From IMG/VR virus record IMGVR_UViG_3300034374_007949, positions 1 to 41,394 of that record: a stretch of DNA of 41,394 bases, one strand, 5' to 3'. This stretch comes from a virus. The position numbers and the translations under genes were made by a program. The notes under the pieces are model-generated. The model was not told where the DNA came from, made no database searches, and saw only the letters and a list, made by a program, of their open reading frames with translations. Every line of letters begins with the position of its first letter. Within the stretch, counting starts at the first letter, position 1. Positions 15,094 through 21,608 of this stretch are shown piece after piece.

Positions 15094-15483
15094 ATGCCCA
15101 CTGACTGCATGAACCTTACCGACTTCGATCAAGAGGACTTCGTCATGGTCCACCGTCAGGGCCAGGAGGCCCTTCTGTCGCTGCTGGAGGAAAGGAAGCT
15201 CCTGCCCCGTGACTTGGCCGTTGTCTGGGGGCTACTGCCTCACCTGAACTGGCGCAGTGGTCGAGTCAAGGTCACAGCAACGTTTCTGGCCAAGCGGCTG
15301 GGGATGCGTCTGCCGGACGTGACCAACTCGCTCAAGCGGTTGCGAGAGAACCTGGTGATCAGCAAGGTCTATGACGAGCTCAGTGGGGAGAGCCACTTCC
15401 TGTTCAACCCCTGGTACGTCTCGGCAGGCAGCTCAAAACGCCGCGGCCATGCGCAGCAGCAGTTCAAAGAATCGCTGGAGTGA
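15094..15483 (+). CDS. Winged-helix protein, RepL-like replication initiator candidate
   Basis: I choose ATG 15094 (129 aa); ATG 15109 is an alternative. The C-terminal two thirds show a winged-helix pattern: VTATFLAKRLGMRLPDVTNSLKRL as the recognition helices, then strands ending in FLFNPWYVS. The final NP motif after a beta-hairpin resembles RepL-type plasmid replication proteins, though a transcription factor is equally possible. It is the first gene of the rightward module. If it starts replication, it could recruit host polymerase, which would suit a genome with no visible DNA polymerase. This is inference from a short motif. Confidence 0.55.
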   Translation: MPTDCMNLTDFDQEDFVMVHRQGQEALLSLLEERKLLPRDLAVVWGLLPHLNWRSGRVKVTATFLAKRLGMRLPDVTNSLKRLRENLVISKVYDELSGESHFLFNPWYVSAGSSKRRGHAQQQFKESLE

Positions 15484-15490
15484 GCTGTTG

Positions 15491-15754
15491 ATGACCGATA
15501 GCCTGAGTTGTACTTGCTCTACACCCGTGTACCTATCGAATACGGACCGGGAGCGCCTTGGTCTTTTTGGCTTTGGGTCCGATGTCCCGGATGAAGTGGT
15601 TGCCGACGCTGAAGCAGCTCTTGCAGCGCGTTGTGGAGGTGCTTGTCCTGCCCCAGCGCCGAAGGCCGCGAAGCGCGCGCGCAATAAGAAAGGCGAGTTT
15701 GAAGGCGATAACCCGGCAACGCCTGAGGTGAACGAGGCCTATGTGGCTGGCTAA
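15491..15754 (+). CDS. Hypothetical small protein (87 aa) before the large terminase
   Basis: ATG 15491 follows the previous stop by 7 bp and has a GGAG about 10 nt upstream. The N-terminus contains two cysteines close together (SCTCS), and a CGGAC segment occurs near residue 50. The C-terminus is Lys/Arg-rich and then ends with an acidic NPATPEVNEAYVAG tail. I recall similar tails in short cyanophage proteins but cannot give a function. Confidence 0.6.
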   Translation: MTDSLSCTCSTPVYLSNTDRERLGLFGFGSDVPDEVVADAEAALAARCGGACPAPAPKAAKRARNKKGEFEGDNPATPEVNEAYVAG

Positions 15755-15830
15755 GGTTGTGTTGCCCACCCAGGTGGTGCTGGGAGGCTCACCGGTGCCG
15801 TTGTTTGGGGGCTCCCTCTGTCACGGTGGC

Positions 15831-15841
15831 GGTGGTTGGTC
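15831..15841 (-). promoter_or_regulatory. GACCAACCACC element, copy 5 (no start codon at the usual distance)
   Basis: The same 11-mer lies in the 126-bp gap before the large terminase, on the strand opposite to that gene. No ATG follows at 11-12 nt. A GTG 6 nt away opens only 11 codons. This copy argues that the element may act on DNA rather than only as a leader RNA. Confidence 0.45.
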
Positions 15842-15878
15842 GGAGACCCCTTCTGCCTTTCCGGCGGGAGGGGTCTCC
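15842..15878 (+). promoter_or_regulatory. Hairpin covering the terminase ribosome binding site
   Basis: GGAGACCCC (15842-15850) and GGGGTCTCC (15870-15878) form a perfect 9-bp stem with a 19-nt loop. The Shine-Dalgarno GGGAGGGG (15866-15873) overlaps the 3' arm, 7 nt before the ATG. Folding would hide part of the ribosome binding site, so terminase translation could depend on where the transcript starts. Confidence 0.5.
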
Positions 15879-15880
15879 TC

Positions 15881-17653
15881 ATGAGCTGGACGCCAATTCC
15901 ACCGGAGCTAGGCATTGGACGGTTCCCATATTTCTTCTGCTACATCCTGCGAGAGCTCAGGTTGGCGGAGATGCCGACCAAGCAGCAGCTAAGGATTTGC
16001 GACTGGCAGGAAAACGGTCCATCCCGTCAGATCACGGTGGGATTTCGTGGTGTAGCAAAGAGCACGATTGCCGCTGCTAGGGCGTTGCATCGGCTGCGGA
16101 TTGATCCGTTCAACGAGAAGGTGCTAATCCCGGGATCGACAGCAGAGAAAGCGCTGGAGATCACCACGTTCATGGCGCGCTGCATCCGCGACATTGACAT
16201 CCTTCGGTGCCTGGAGCCAAGAAATGACGGCCGCAGTAGTACCAGGGCGTTTGACGTGGGCCCTGCCGTTGTGGATCAAAGCCCGAGCGTCAGGGCAGTT
16301 GGCATCCTGTCGCCGTCCCTGACCGGAAAACGCTGCACAATCGCCATCCCGGATGACATCGAGACCCTGAACAACTCGATCACGCCGCTGAAACAGGAGC
16401 GCTTGGCCGCGGCCGTGACCGAATTGGAGGCGATCCTCAAGCCGGACGAGGGCCAGGAGCTGCCGCGGATGATTCAGTTCCTGGGTACGCCTCACCTGGA
16501 GACGTCGCTGTACCTGCGGCTGGTGCGTGAGCGCAATTATTCGATCCGCTACTGGCCGGCGCGCTACCCGGACCCCACCGATGCGGACCAGTGGGATTGC
16601 TATGAGGGGCATATCGACCCGGTCATGGCCGCCGAGGTGGAGGAAGACCCGTCTCTAGTGGGTACGCCGACCGATCCTGAGCGTTTTGGCCACGAAGAGC
16701 TGCTGAACCGCGAGATGCGGATGACCAGGGCGTCGGTGCAGCTGCAGTTTCAACTGAACTGCCGGCTGTCGACCTTGGATCGCTACCCCGTGCGACTGGG
16801 TGATCTGATCGTGATGCCCCTCGATGGCAAGGCACTGCCCGAAGTGGTGGCATGGTCTTCCGGCACGGAGTACCGAATCCAGTCGATTCCCTGCGTGGGC
16901 CTTGGCGCCGATCGCTTTTACCACTCGCCCGCGTTGATCCAGGGCTGGGTGCCACAGGAGGAGACATGGCGGTGCGTGCTGGCGGTTGACCCGTCCGGCC
17001 GCGGTAGCGATGAGCTGGCCTGGGCTGTGGTGGCGGAGCTCAATGGCAACCTGTTTGTGCTCGAGAGCGGTGGCACCACCCGCGGCTACGAGGAGGAGGT
17101 GCTGGTGCATCTGGCGAATGTCGCCAAGCGCTGGAAGGTCAATGCCTGCATTCCGGAACCGAACTACGGCGACGGCATGTTCACCTCACTGCTCAAGCCC
17201 GTAATTGCGCGCGTGTGGCCCTGCACAGTGGAGGAGGCGCCACGCAGTGCTGGGCAAAAGGAACGGCGGATCGTTGATGTCCTAGGCCCACTCAGCCAGC
17301 AGCACAGGCTGGTGTTCAGTAGTGAGCTGATCCAGAAGGATTGGACCGGAGCCGAGCGCGATCCCGATACCGGCCACCAGCGCTCGTTAATGTATCAGCT
17401 CAGTCGCATCACGGCTGATCGCGGTTGCTTGAGCTTTTACGACCGCATCGACGCCTTGGCGATCGGCTGCAGCTACTTCGTTGATGCCGCCGCCCAGGAC
17501 CAGCAGCGCGCTCAGCAGCAGCGCGCTGATGAAATTGACGACTGGAGCAGGCAGGCGTGGATGGATGAGACGGGAGCCAGCGTTGATGCGCTGGCCCTGG
17601 GGTTCCGTCCAATGGCGCGTAGCGCTGCCTATGGCGGTGTCAGGCGGCGCTAG
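15881..17653 (+). CDS. Terminase large subunit (DNA packaging ATPase/nuclease), T7 gp19-like
   Basis: The start ATG 15881 gives 590 aa, close to T7 gp19 (586), and has a strong Shine-Dalgarno sequence. The ATPase domain shows a Walker A-like GFRGVAKST (about residue 47) and a Walker B-like TIAIPDD (about residue 149). The nuclease domain opens with AVDPSGRGSDELAWAV (about residue 369) with the metal-binding aspartates. The enzyme cuts concatemers and drives DNA into the procapsid with the small subunit and portal. It lies on the plus strand, opposite to all structural genes, and its 3' end overlaps the small terminase by 14 bp tail to tail. In T7 both lie on one strand. Confidence 0.94.
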   Translation: MSWTPIPPELGIGRFPYFFCYILRELRLAEMPTKQQLRICDWQENGPSRQITVGFRGVAKSTIAAARALHRLRIDPFNEKVLIPGSTAEKALEITTFMARCIRDIDILRCLEPRNDGRSSTRAFDVGPAVVDQSPSVRAVGILSPSLTGKRCTIAIPDDIETLNNSITPLKQERLAAAVTELEAILKPDEGQELPRMIQFLGTPHLETSLYLRLVRERNYSIRYWPARYPDPTDADQWDCYEGHIDPVMAAEVEEDPSLVGTPTDPERFGHEELLNREMRMTRASVQLQFQLNCRLSTLDRYPVRLGDLIVMPLDGKALPEVVAWSSGTEYRIQSIPCVGLGADRFYHSPALIQGWVPQEETWRCVLAVDPSGRGSDELAWAVVAELNGNLFVLESGGTTRGYEEEVLVHLANVAKRWKVNACIPEPNYGDGMFTSLLKPVIARVWPCTVEEAPRSAGQKERRIVDVLGPLSQQHRLVFSSELIQKDWTGAERDPDTGHQRSLMYQLSRITADRGCLSFYDRIDALAIGCSYFVDAAAQDQQRAQQQRADEIDDWSRQAWMDETGASVDALALGFRPMARSAAYGGVRRR

Positions 17654-17897
17654 GCGGCCGCAGCGGCACTACTTTCACCTTGTCCTCGAGCTCAGCAAAG
17701 TTGAGCTTCCCGGCCATGCGGGCGAGGTCTGCTGTGGGCGTATCAGGCATGGCCGCGGCCGTGATGCTGTTCTGCTTCAGCAGCTGCAGGGCCTCGCGGC
17801 GTGCGTTCTTGTCGCCATTGCGCAGGTCATCAAGGATTCCATGGGCGACTTCCGCATGGATCTCCTCCAGGATGTCTCGTAGATCGTTCTTGGCCAC
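17640..17897 (-). CDS. Terminase small subunit (DNA recognition), T7 gp18-like
   Basis: The 85-aa protein (T7 gp18: 89) has two N-terminal helices (LEEIHAEVAHGILDDLR), then an ARREALQLLKQNSI helix and a C-terminal Lys/Pro tail. This is the usual layout of short T7-group small terminases that bind packaging sites. The only start is GTG 17897, without a clear ribosome binding site. It converges with the large subunit gene and diverges from the endolysin gene 26 bp away. Assignment rests on size, helix pattern and closeness to the large subunit. Confidence 0.72.
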   Translation of the reverse strand: MAKNDLRDILEEIHAEVAHGILDDLRNGDKNARREALQLLKQNSITAAAMPDTPTADLARMAGKLNFAELEDKVKVVPLRPPSAA

Positions 17898-17909
17898 GGT
17901 TACATGGGT

Positions 17910-17923
17910 GGAGAGCTTTCTCC
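17910..17923 (+). promoter_or_regulatory. Short hairpin over the endolysin ribosome binding site
   Basis: GGAGA (17910-17914) pairs with TCTCC (17919-17923) around a 4-nt loop, directly before the endolysin ATG at 17924. The Shine-Dalgarno GGAG lies in the 5' arm. The stem is short, so its effect may be small. Confidence 0.35.
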
Positions 17924-19105
17924 ATGATGCCGATACAGGATGTGCAGTTCACTGATGAGCGGTGGCTGCAGTTTTGGGAGCACTACAAGGGGCTTCGGCA
18001 TCAAAAAGATGCGGTCATCAAGCTCGGAAGGCATATCAAGGCCGCGGATCCTGGGCTGCTCAGCGAATCAGCCGAGTGGGTGGATGACTGGCGGGGCAGC
18101 AAGGCGGATTACGGGGCTGCGCTTGAGCTGATCAAGTCGTTTGAGGGCTGCCATCTGAGCGCCTACCCCGATCCATTGCACGGCTGGTCAGTGGCAACCA
18201 TTGGTTATGGGACCACCCGCTACCCAGACGGCCGCCAGGTGCAGCGCGGAGACAAGATCACCGTGGTTGATGCGGCGGAGCTGCTCAGTCGTGAGGTGGA
18301 TCGCATTGCAAGCAGCCTGAGCGAGACCGTGCCGCACTGGCAGGGGCTTAATCGGGGCCAGCAGTCTGCACTGATTAGCTTCGCTTACAACTTGGGCGCT
18401 GGTTTCGTTGGTGCCAGCGGCTTCACGACCATCACCAAGAAGCTGAAAGAGAGGGACTGGGATGGGGTGCCCGATGCCATGGAGCTTTATCGGAACCCAG
18501 GCACCAATGTGGAGGCCGGATTGCTGCGTCGTCGCCGCGCGGAAGGTGCGTTATGGCGCGGGCAGCAGGTTGCGGCGCCCAAACAGGCCGCATTGCTGAA
18601 GGTGGAATGGCAGAGCCAGCTCGATAACAAAAGTGGCGCGGGTTACAGGGAGTGTTTCTCCTCGAGCTGCGCGATGTTGGCCATGTTTTGGAGCAAGGTC
18701 GCCAATGACGATGCCTATAACAAGATCCGCGCACGTTTTGGCGATACCACGTCGGCTCAGGCCCAGCTGGCAGCGCTACGGGAGCTCGGCCTCAAGGCCG
18801 ACTTCCACACCAATGGCGGCCCTGCGGCCCTGGAGGCCGAGGTCGACGCTGGCCGGCCAGTGGCAGTCGGGTGGCTGCATCAAGGGCCCGCCACGGCGCC
18901 CAAAGGCGGCGGTCACTGGACGGTAATCATCGGCTACACCGATGCCGCCTGGATTCACAACGACCCCAACGGCGAGGCGCTGCTGGTCCAGGGCGGCTAC
19001 ACCAAGAACACCAAGGGGGCTGGGATGGTTTACAGCCGCAAGAACTGGAATCCGCGCTGGATGCCAGGTGGCTCCGGCGGTTGGTATCTCACCTGTAAGC
19101 CATGA
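17924..19105 (+). CDS. Two-domain endolysin: GH24 lysozyme plus C39-like cysteine peptidase
   Basis: The 393-aa protein joins two wall-degrading domains. Residues about 65-210 are a T4-type lysozyme (GH24): the catalytic Glu is in SFEGCHLSAYPD, with the Asp nine residues on, then ATIGYGTT and SFAYNLGAGF. Residues about 230-393 look like a C39-type papain-like peptidase, with Cys in YRECFSSSCAM (about 243), His in GGHWTVIIGY (about 330) and the following HNDPNG. The second domain may cut peptide cross-links. No signal peptide is seen, so export depends on a holin. ATG 17924 follows a GGAG at 11 nt, and ATG 17927 is an alternative. The 65 N-terminal residues are unassigned. Confidence 0.88.
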   Translation: MMPIQDVQFTDERWLQFWEHYKGLRHQKDAVIKLGRHIKAADPGLLSESAEWVDDWRGSKADYGAALELIKSFEGCHLSAYPDPLHGWSVATIGYGTTRYPDGRQVQRGDKITVVDAAELLSREVDRIASSLSETVPHWQGLNRGQQSALISFAYNLGAGFVGASGFTTITKKLKERDWDGVPDAMELYRNPGTNVEAGLLRRRRAEGALWRGQQVAAPKQAALLKVEWQSQLDNKSGAGYRECFSSSCAMLAMFWSKVANDDAYNKIRARFGDTTSAQAQLAALRELGLKADFHTNGGPAALEAEVDAGRPVAVGWLHQGPATAPKGGGHWTVIIGYTDAAWIHNDPNGEALLVQGGYTKNTKGAGMVYSRKNWNPRWMPGGSGGWYLTCKP

Positions 19106-19329
19106 GAAGAGAGCGACTGCACCTTGGGCAAGGGACGACGATCGAAACTGGCCGAGACTGGAACGGGCGATTCTTCATCGCGTACACCAAGGGCGCCAGC
19201 GTGTTTCTTCGCTGCCCGATCGAAACCAGGCGGTGGCTGAAACTGCCGGCCAAGATCCCTTCGCGGGAAGCGTTTGACAGCTGGATTGCCTCGCTTGAGG
19301 CTGCCGATAGACAGCAGGCAGCTACTTAG
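19102..19329 (+). CDS. Hypothetical protein (75 aa) after the endolysin
   Basis: ATG overlaps the endolysin stop (ATGA), so it is translationally coupled. The small basic protein has several aromatic residues and a Trp-containing C-terminal helix. No domain is recognised. It is the last gene of the rightward module and overlaps the opposing 72-aa gene by 8 bp at their 3' ends. A lysis-related role is possible from position only. Confidence 0.6.
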   Translation: MRRERLHLGQGTTIETGRDWNGRFFIAYTKGASVFLRCPIETRRWLKLPAKIPSREAFDSWIASLEAADRQQAAT

Positions 19330-19540
19330 CCTTACTGCCCTGCCAGGCCTCGCCTAGGTTCTCGGCTGCTTCCTGGGCAAACCAGCGTGCGATCGCTGTC
19401 TGCTGGTGCCACAAGGTGTTCAGTAACAGTGCTGTGTTGAGCAGGCCCTCGTGGTCGCCTGACTCGAACAGGTCAAGCAGTGTTCGCTTCGTGGCCTCCT
19501 GCCTGAACTGCAGCTCCTGGCCAACGACGAAGGGCTGCAC
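19322..19540 (-). CDS. Hypothetical protein (72 aa)
   Basis: The product is helical, Gln/Ala/Leu-rich, soluble and ends in a basic SKAK tail. It lies 2 bp after the small membrane-protein gene upstream, in the late leftward operon. No family is recognised. Confidence 0.55.
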   Translation of the reverse strand: MQPFVVGQELQFRQEATKRTLLDLFESGDHEGLLNTALLLNTLWHQQTAIARWFAQEAAENLGEAWQGSKAK

Positions 19541-19542
19541 GG

Positions 19543-19728
19543 TTACCTCTTGACCTTGGGGCTGATGATGCCGGCTACTACTTCGATCACCCGGTAGAAC
19601 TTCACCAAAAGCCGGGTGTACTCGTTGAGCGCCTTGTTGTCTTTGGGGGTGGGCGTCATGTTGACGATCACCAGGGCCACGCCATGGATGGCAACGGCAA
19701 GGGCGACGTAATCAGCGAGGTGGTTCAC
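19543..19728 (-). CDS. Small single-pass membrane protein, holin/spanin candidate (61 aa)
   Basis: GTG 19728 overlaps the upstream stop (GTGA) and has AGAGGC about 6 nt before it. Residues about 5-23 form one membrane segment (YVALAVAIHGVALVIVNM), followed by a polar region and a second moderately hydrophobic helix near residues 40-55. Size and position beside another small membrane protein and near the endolysin suggest a lysis role. Orientation opposite to the endolysin gene is unusual. Confidence 0.55.
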   Translation of the reverse strand: MNHLADYVALAVAIHGVALVIVNMTPTPKDNKALNEYTRLLVKFYRVIEVVAGIISPKVKR

Positions 19729-19904
19729 GTTTGCCTCTCGATTTCTCGGAGTCTGGTTTCGTGGTCCTGCAGCATTGTCTGCACGCCCTCGAGGATCGTT
19801 GTGGTGCGCGACTCGAATCGCCCCAGGCCGTTGGCGATCTTCCAAAGCGCGGCTACACCAGAGCCGCTCAAGCCGATTAGGGCAATGATCGACGCTGGCT
19901 CCAT
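19725..19904 (-). CDS. Small membrane protein with coiled-coil tail, holin/spanin candidate (59 aa)
   Basis: I start at ATG 19904, giving an N-terminal hydrophobic segment (ASIIALIGLSGSGVAALW, residues 4-21). A heptad-like polar helix rich in Arg, Glu and Thr follows to the C-terminus. This resembles inner-membrane spanin-like or holin-accessory proteins in T7-group lysis cassettes. Its start lies 28 bp inside the reverse transcriptase 3' end, and its stop overlaps the next start. Confidence 0.55.
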   Translation of the reverse strand: MEPASIIALIGLSGSGVAALWKIANGLGRFESRTTTILEGVQTMLQDHETRLREIERQT

Positions 19905-20941
19905 TGGCGGCTGAGTTCCACCCCTGCAGAGTAACGGCCTGGCCGATGCTGTCCAAGCCATGCATAAATCTCCGGCCTGTGTTCAGGATTCCCGCGCCAT
20001 AGCAGCCGGGCCACATGCCGCAGGCTGGCCGTGTCCTTGGCATGGCTGAGGTAGGCCATGGCCGTTTCCAGGCTGCAGCCAGTGGCCTTCCGTTTCAGGC
20101 GCTTCAGCGAGCGCTTGCGGATCAGCTTGTAGGTGCGCCAGTGGCGATAGCCAACCCAGTCCACGCCGTCATCCACCCAGCCCACACCGCTCTTGCTGTT
20201 GAGCTCCATGCCCAGCTCGCGCACCTTCTCATCCATTGCTCGGTGCGCAACGTGCGCCTGTTCCGCGGTCTCGAAGAGAGCGATCATGTCGTCGCAGTAG
20301 CGCAGGTAGGTGTCGAGCTTCAGCTCCCGCCGGGCGAAGTGATCGAGGGGGTTGAGTGCCATGTTGGCCATGATCTGGCTGGTGCTCGCACCGATGGGGA
20401 TGCCACAGTCCCCACCGTTGACCGTGATGTAGCGCCACAGCAGCTCCAGGGTGCGCTTGCACTTGATGTGCCTCTGCATCTCAGCAAACAGCGCTTGATG
20501 GTTGATGCTGTAAAAGAACTTGCGGATGTCAAGACTCAAGTAATACTTCAGCCGACGATCCTTCAGATAGGCATGAAACTGCTGGCTGCAGCGATGGGTG
20601 CCGCGGCCAATCAGGCAGCTGTAGGTGTGAGCGATCAACCGCTCCTGCAGGGGCACACGCAGTACGTTGCAAACGGCGTGTTGCACGATGCGATCCTCCA
20701 GGAAAGGCGCCTGAATCAGCCGGGGCTTGGGATCCTTAATCCAGAACTCATAGTGCGGCCGCGGCTTGTAGCGCCCGTCCAGCAACTTCGCCTCGAGGTG
20801 AGACAGGTTGACCGCCAGGTTGCTCTCGTACTGGAGGATCAACCGCTTGGTTCCTTTGCCACTTCTGACTTCCCTCCAAGCCTCCAGCAGCGCGTCATAG
20901 CTGGCGATCTGGGGCCACAGGTTGCCGAGTTTGTGGGGCAT
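19877..20941 (-). CDS. DGR reverse transcriptase
   Basis: This 354-aa RNA-directed DNA polymerase has all main motifs. RLIQAPFLEDRIVQHAV lies in the fingers, YYLSLDIRKFFYSI carries the first palm Asp, and GIPIGASTSQIMANM (about 185) has the Ser-Gln that marks DGR-type enzymes. YCDDM (about 214) is the active site YxDD, and VDWVGY lies in the thumb-proximal region. DGR enzymes copy the template RNA, misincorporating opposite adenines, and the mutated cDNA replaces the variable repeat. It lies 134 bp downstream of the template repeat and follows avd, the same order as in Bordetella phage BPP-1. There is no maturase or endonuclease domain, which argues against a group II intron or retron. Confidence 0.95.
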   Translation of the reverse strand: MPHKLGNLWPQIASYDALLEAWREVRSGKGTKRLILQYESNLAVNLSHLEAKLLDGRYKPRPHYEFWIKDPKPRLIQAPFLEDRIVQHAVCNVLRVPLQERLIAHTYSCLIGRGTHRCSQQFHAYLKDRRLKYYLSLDIRKFFYSINHQALFAEMQRHIKCKRTLELLWRYITVNGGDCGIPIGASTSQIMANMALNPLDHFARRELKLDTYLRYCDDMIALFETAEQAHVAHRAMDEKVRELGMELNSKSGVGWVDDGVDWVGYRHWRTYKLIRKRSLKRLKRKATGCSLETAMAYLSHAKDTASLRHVARLLWRGNPEHRPEIYAWLGQHRPGRYSAGVELSRQWSQRRSLP

Positions 20942-21075
20942 GGCGAGACGGTCGCTTGAGCTACTGGAATCGCCGTCCCCGGCTATTGAGAGCCCGAAGG
21001 CTCAAGGACGAACTCCCTCCCTTCAACACGGCACGGAAGGTTCCCGTGAGAACCAACGCTGGGCGTGATTGTGTC
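20942..21075 (-). ncRNA. DGR spacer RNA region between TR and RT, with UUCG hairpin
   Basis: The 134 bp between TR and the RT start carry no gene. On the minus strand GAGCC-TTCG-GGCTC (20990-21003) is a 5-bp stem with a UUCG tetraloop closed by C-G, an especially stable hairpin. It is flanked by two further A-T pairs. In BPP-1 a spacer of about 140 nt downstream of TR is part of the functional template RNA and primes cDNA synthesis. The matching size suggests the same use here. Confidence 0.6.
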
Positions 21076-21199
21076 GAAGTCGGACGGCACGCGCGCCATT
21101 GTTGTTGTTCGCGTTGCTGGATGTGTTGTTGAGATTCACGTTGAACACACCGGCATTGGCCGTGTTGTCCCAGTTGCCCCCAACATTCGGCAGCATGTC
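21076..21199 (-). repeat. DGR template repeat (TR)
   Basis: This 124-bp stretch aligns without gaps to VR at 21616-21739 (offset exactly 540). Twenty-four positions differ, and all 24 are A in TR on the minus strand (T on plus). In the VR reading frame TR encodes 13 Asn (AAT/AAC) codons, and 12 of them are changed in VR. AAY codons give the widest choice when only A is mutated. The TR begins at the avd stop codon. Its 3' part shares an unmutated 18-bp GC-rich block with VR (21081-21098). Confidence 0.96.
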
Positions 21200-21608
21200 A
21201 GGAGTCCGCCCTGAGTTCAGAGCGTAGCCAGCCTCCTAGAAGCTTGCCCACTTCATCGAGCTTCTCGCAGGCAACGCGGTGTCGTCTGGGTTCGATGTAC
21301 TTGGCCTCCACTGCCAGGTTGAGTAGCTGGCGGAGAAACTCGTGCTGCACATTGAAGCGTGTGAGATCGGTCTTCTTGTGCTGTTTCTTGTTGGCGGCAA
21401 TGGCCAACTCCAAGCAGAGATAGCCGATCTCACGCATCTTGGCGCTGAGGACGTACTTCTCATACCGCGGCATGTTCCTTGTGAGAACGTCGAGGTAGAG
21501 GCAGAGGTCCTTGCAGCGCCGCTCGATGAGCCAATAGCGCTCCTGCCGCTTGTCCAGTCCTTCTGGAGGAGAAGGGGAGGCTGTCGCCTCCCCCACATGG
21601 CTGCTCAC
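21198..21608 (-). CDS. avd: DGR accessory variability determinant (Avd)
   Basis: The 136-aa basic protein is predicted to be four helices (about residues 20-45, 48-75, 85-108 and 112-130). This fits the four-helix-bundle family of Avd and 23S rRNA intervening-sequence proteins. Avd forms a pentamer that binds the reverse transcriptase and template RNA and is needed for mutagenic homing. It sits between VR and TR exactly as in BPP-1. Its start overlaps the target gene stop by 4 bp, and its stop overlaps the start of TR. The VR-distal hairpin lies within its first codons. Identification is by fold pattern and context. Confidence 0.85.
   Translation of the reverse strand: MSSHVGEATASPSPPEGLDKRQERYWLIERRCKDLCLYLDVLTRNMPRYEKYVLSAKMREIGYLCLELAIAANKKQHKKTDLTRFNVQHEFLRQLLNLAVEAKYIEPRRHRVACEKLDEVGKLLGGWLRSELRADS
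21574..21593. repeat. DGR hairpin/cruciform downstream of VR
   Basis: A perfect 8-bp stem (GGGGAGGC with GCCTCCCC) encloses a 4-nt loop that reads GACA on the coding strand, matching the GRNA tetraloop pattern of DGR cruciforms. It lies 22 bp past the end of VR. Such hairpins mark the target for homing in BPP-1. Here it is inside the avd coding start. Confidence 0.75.

Noticed and set aside
19877-21199. Retron or group II intron instead of a DGR
   Set aside because: No maturase or intron structure and no msr/msd arrangement. The adenine-only TR/VR differences and the Avd neighbour are decisive for a DGR.
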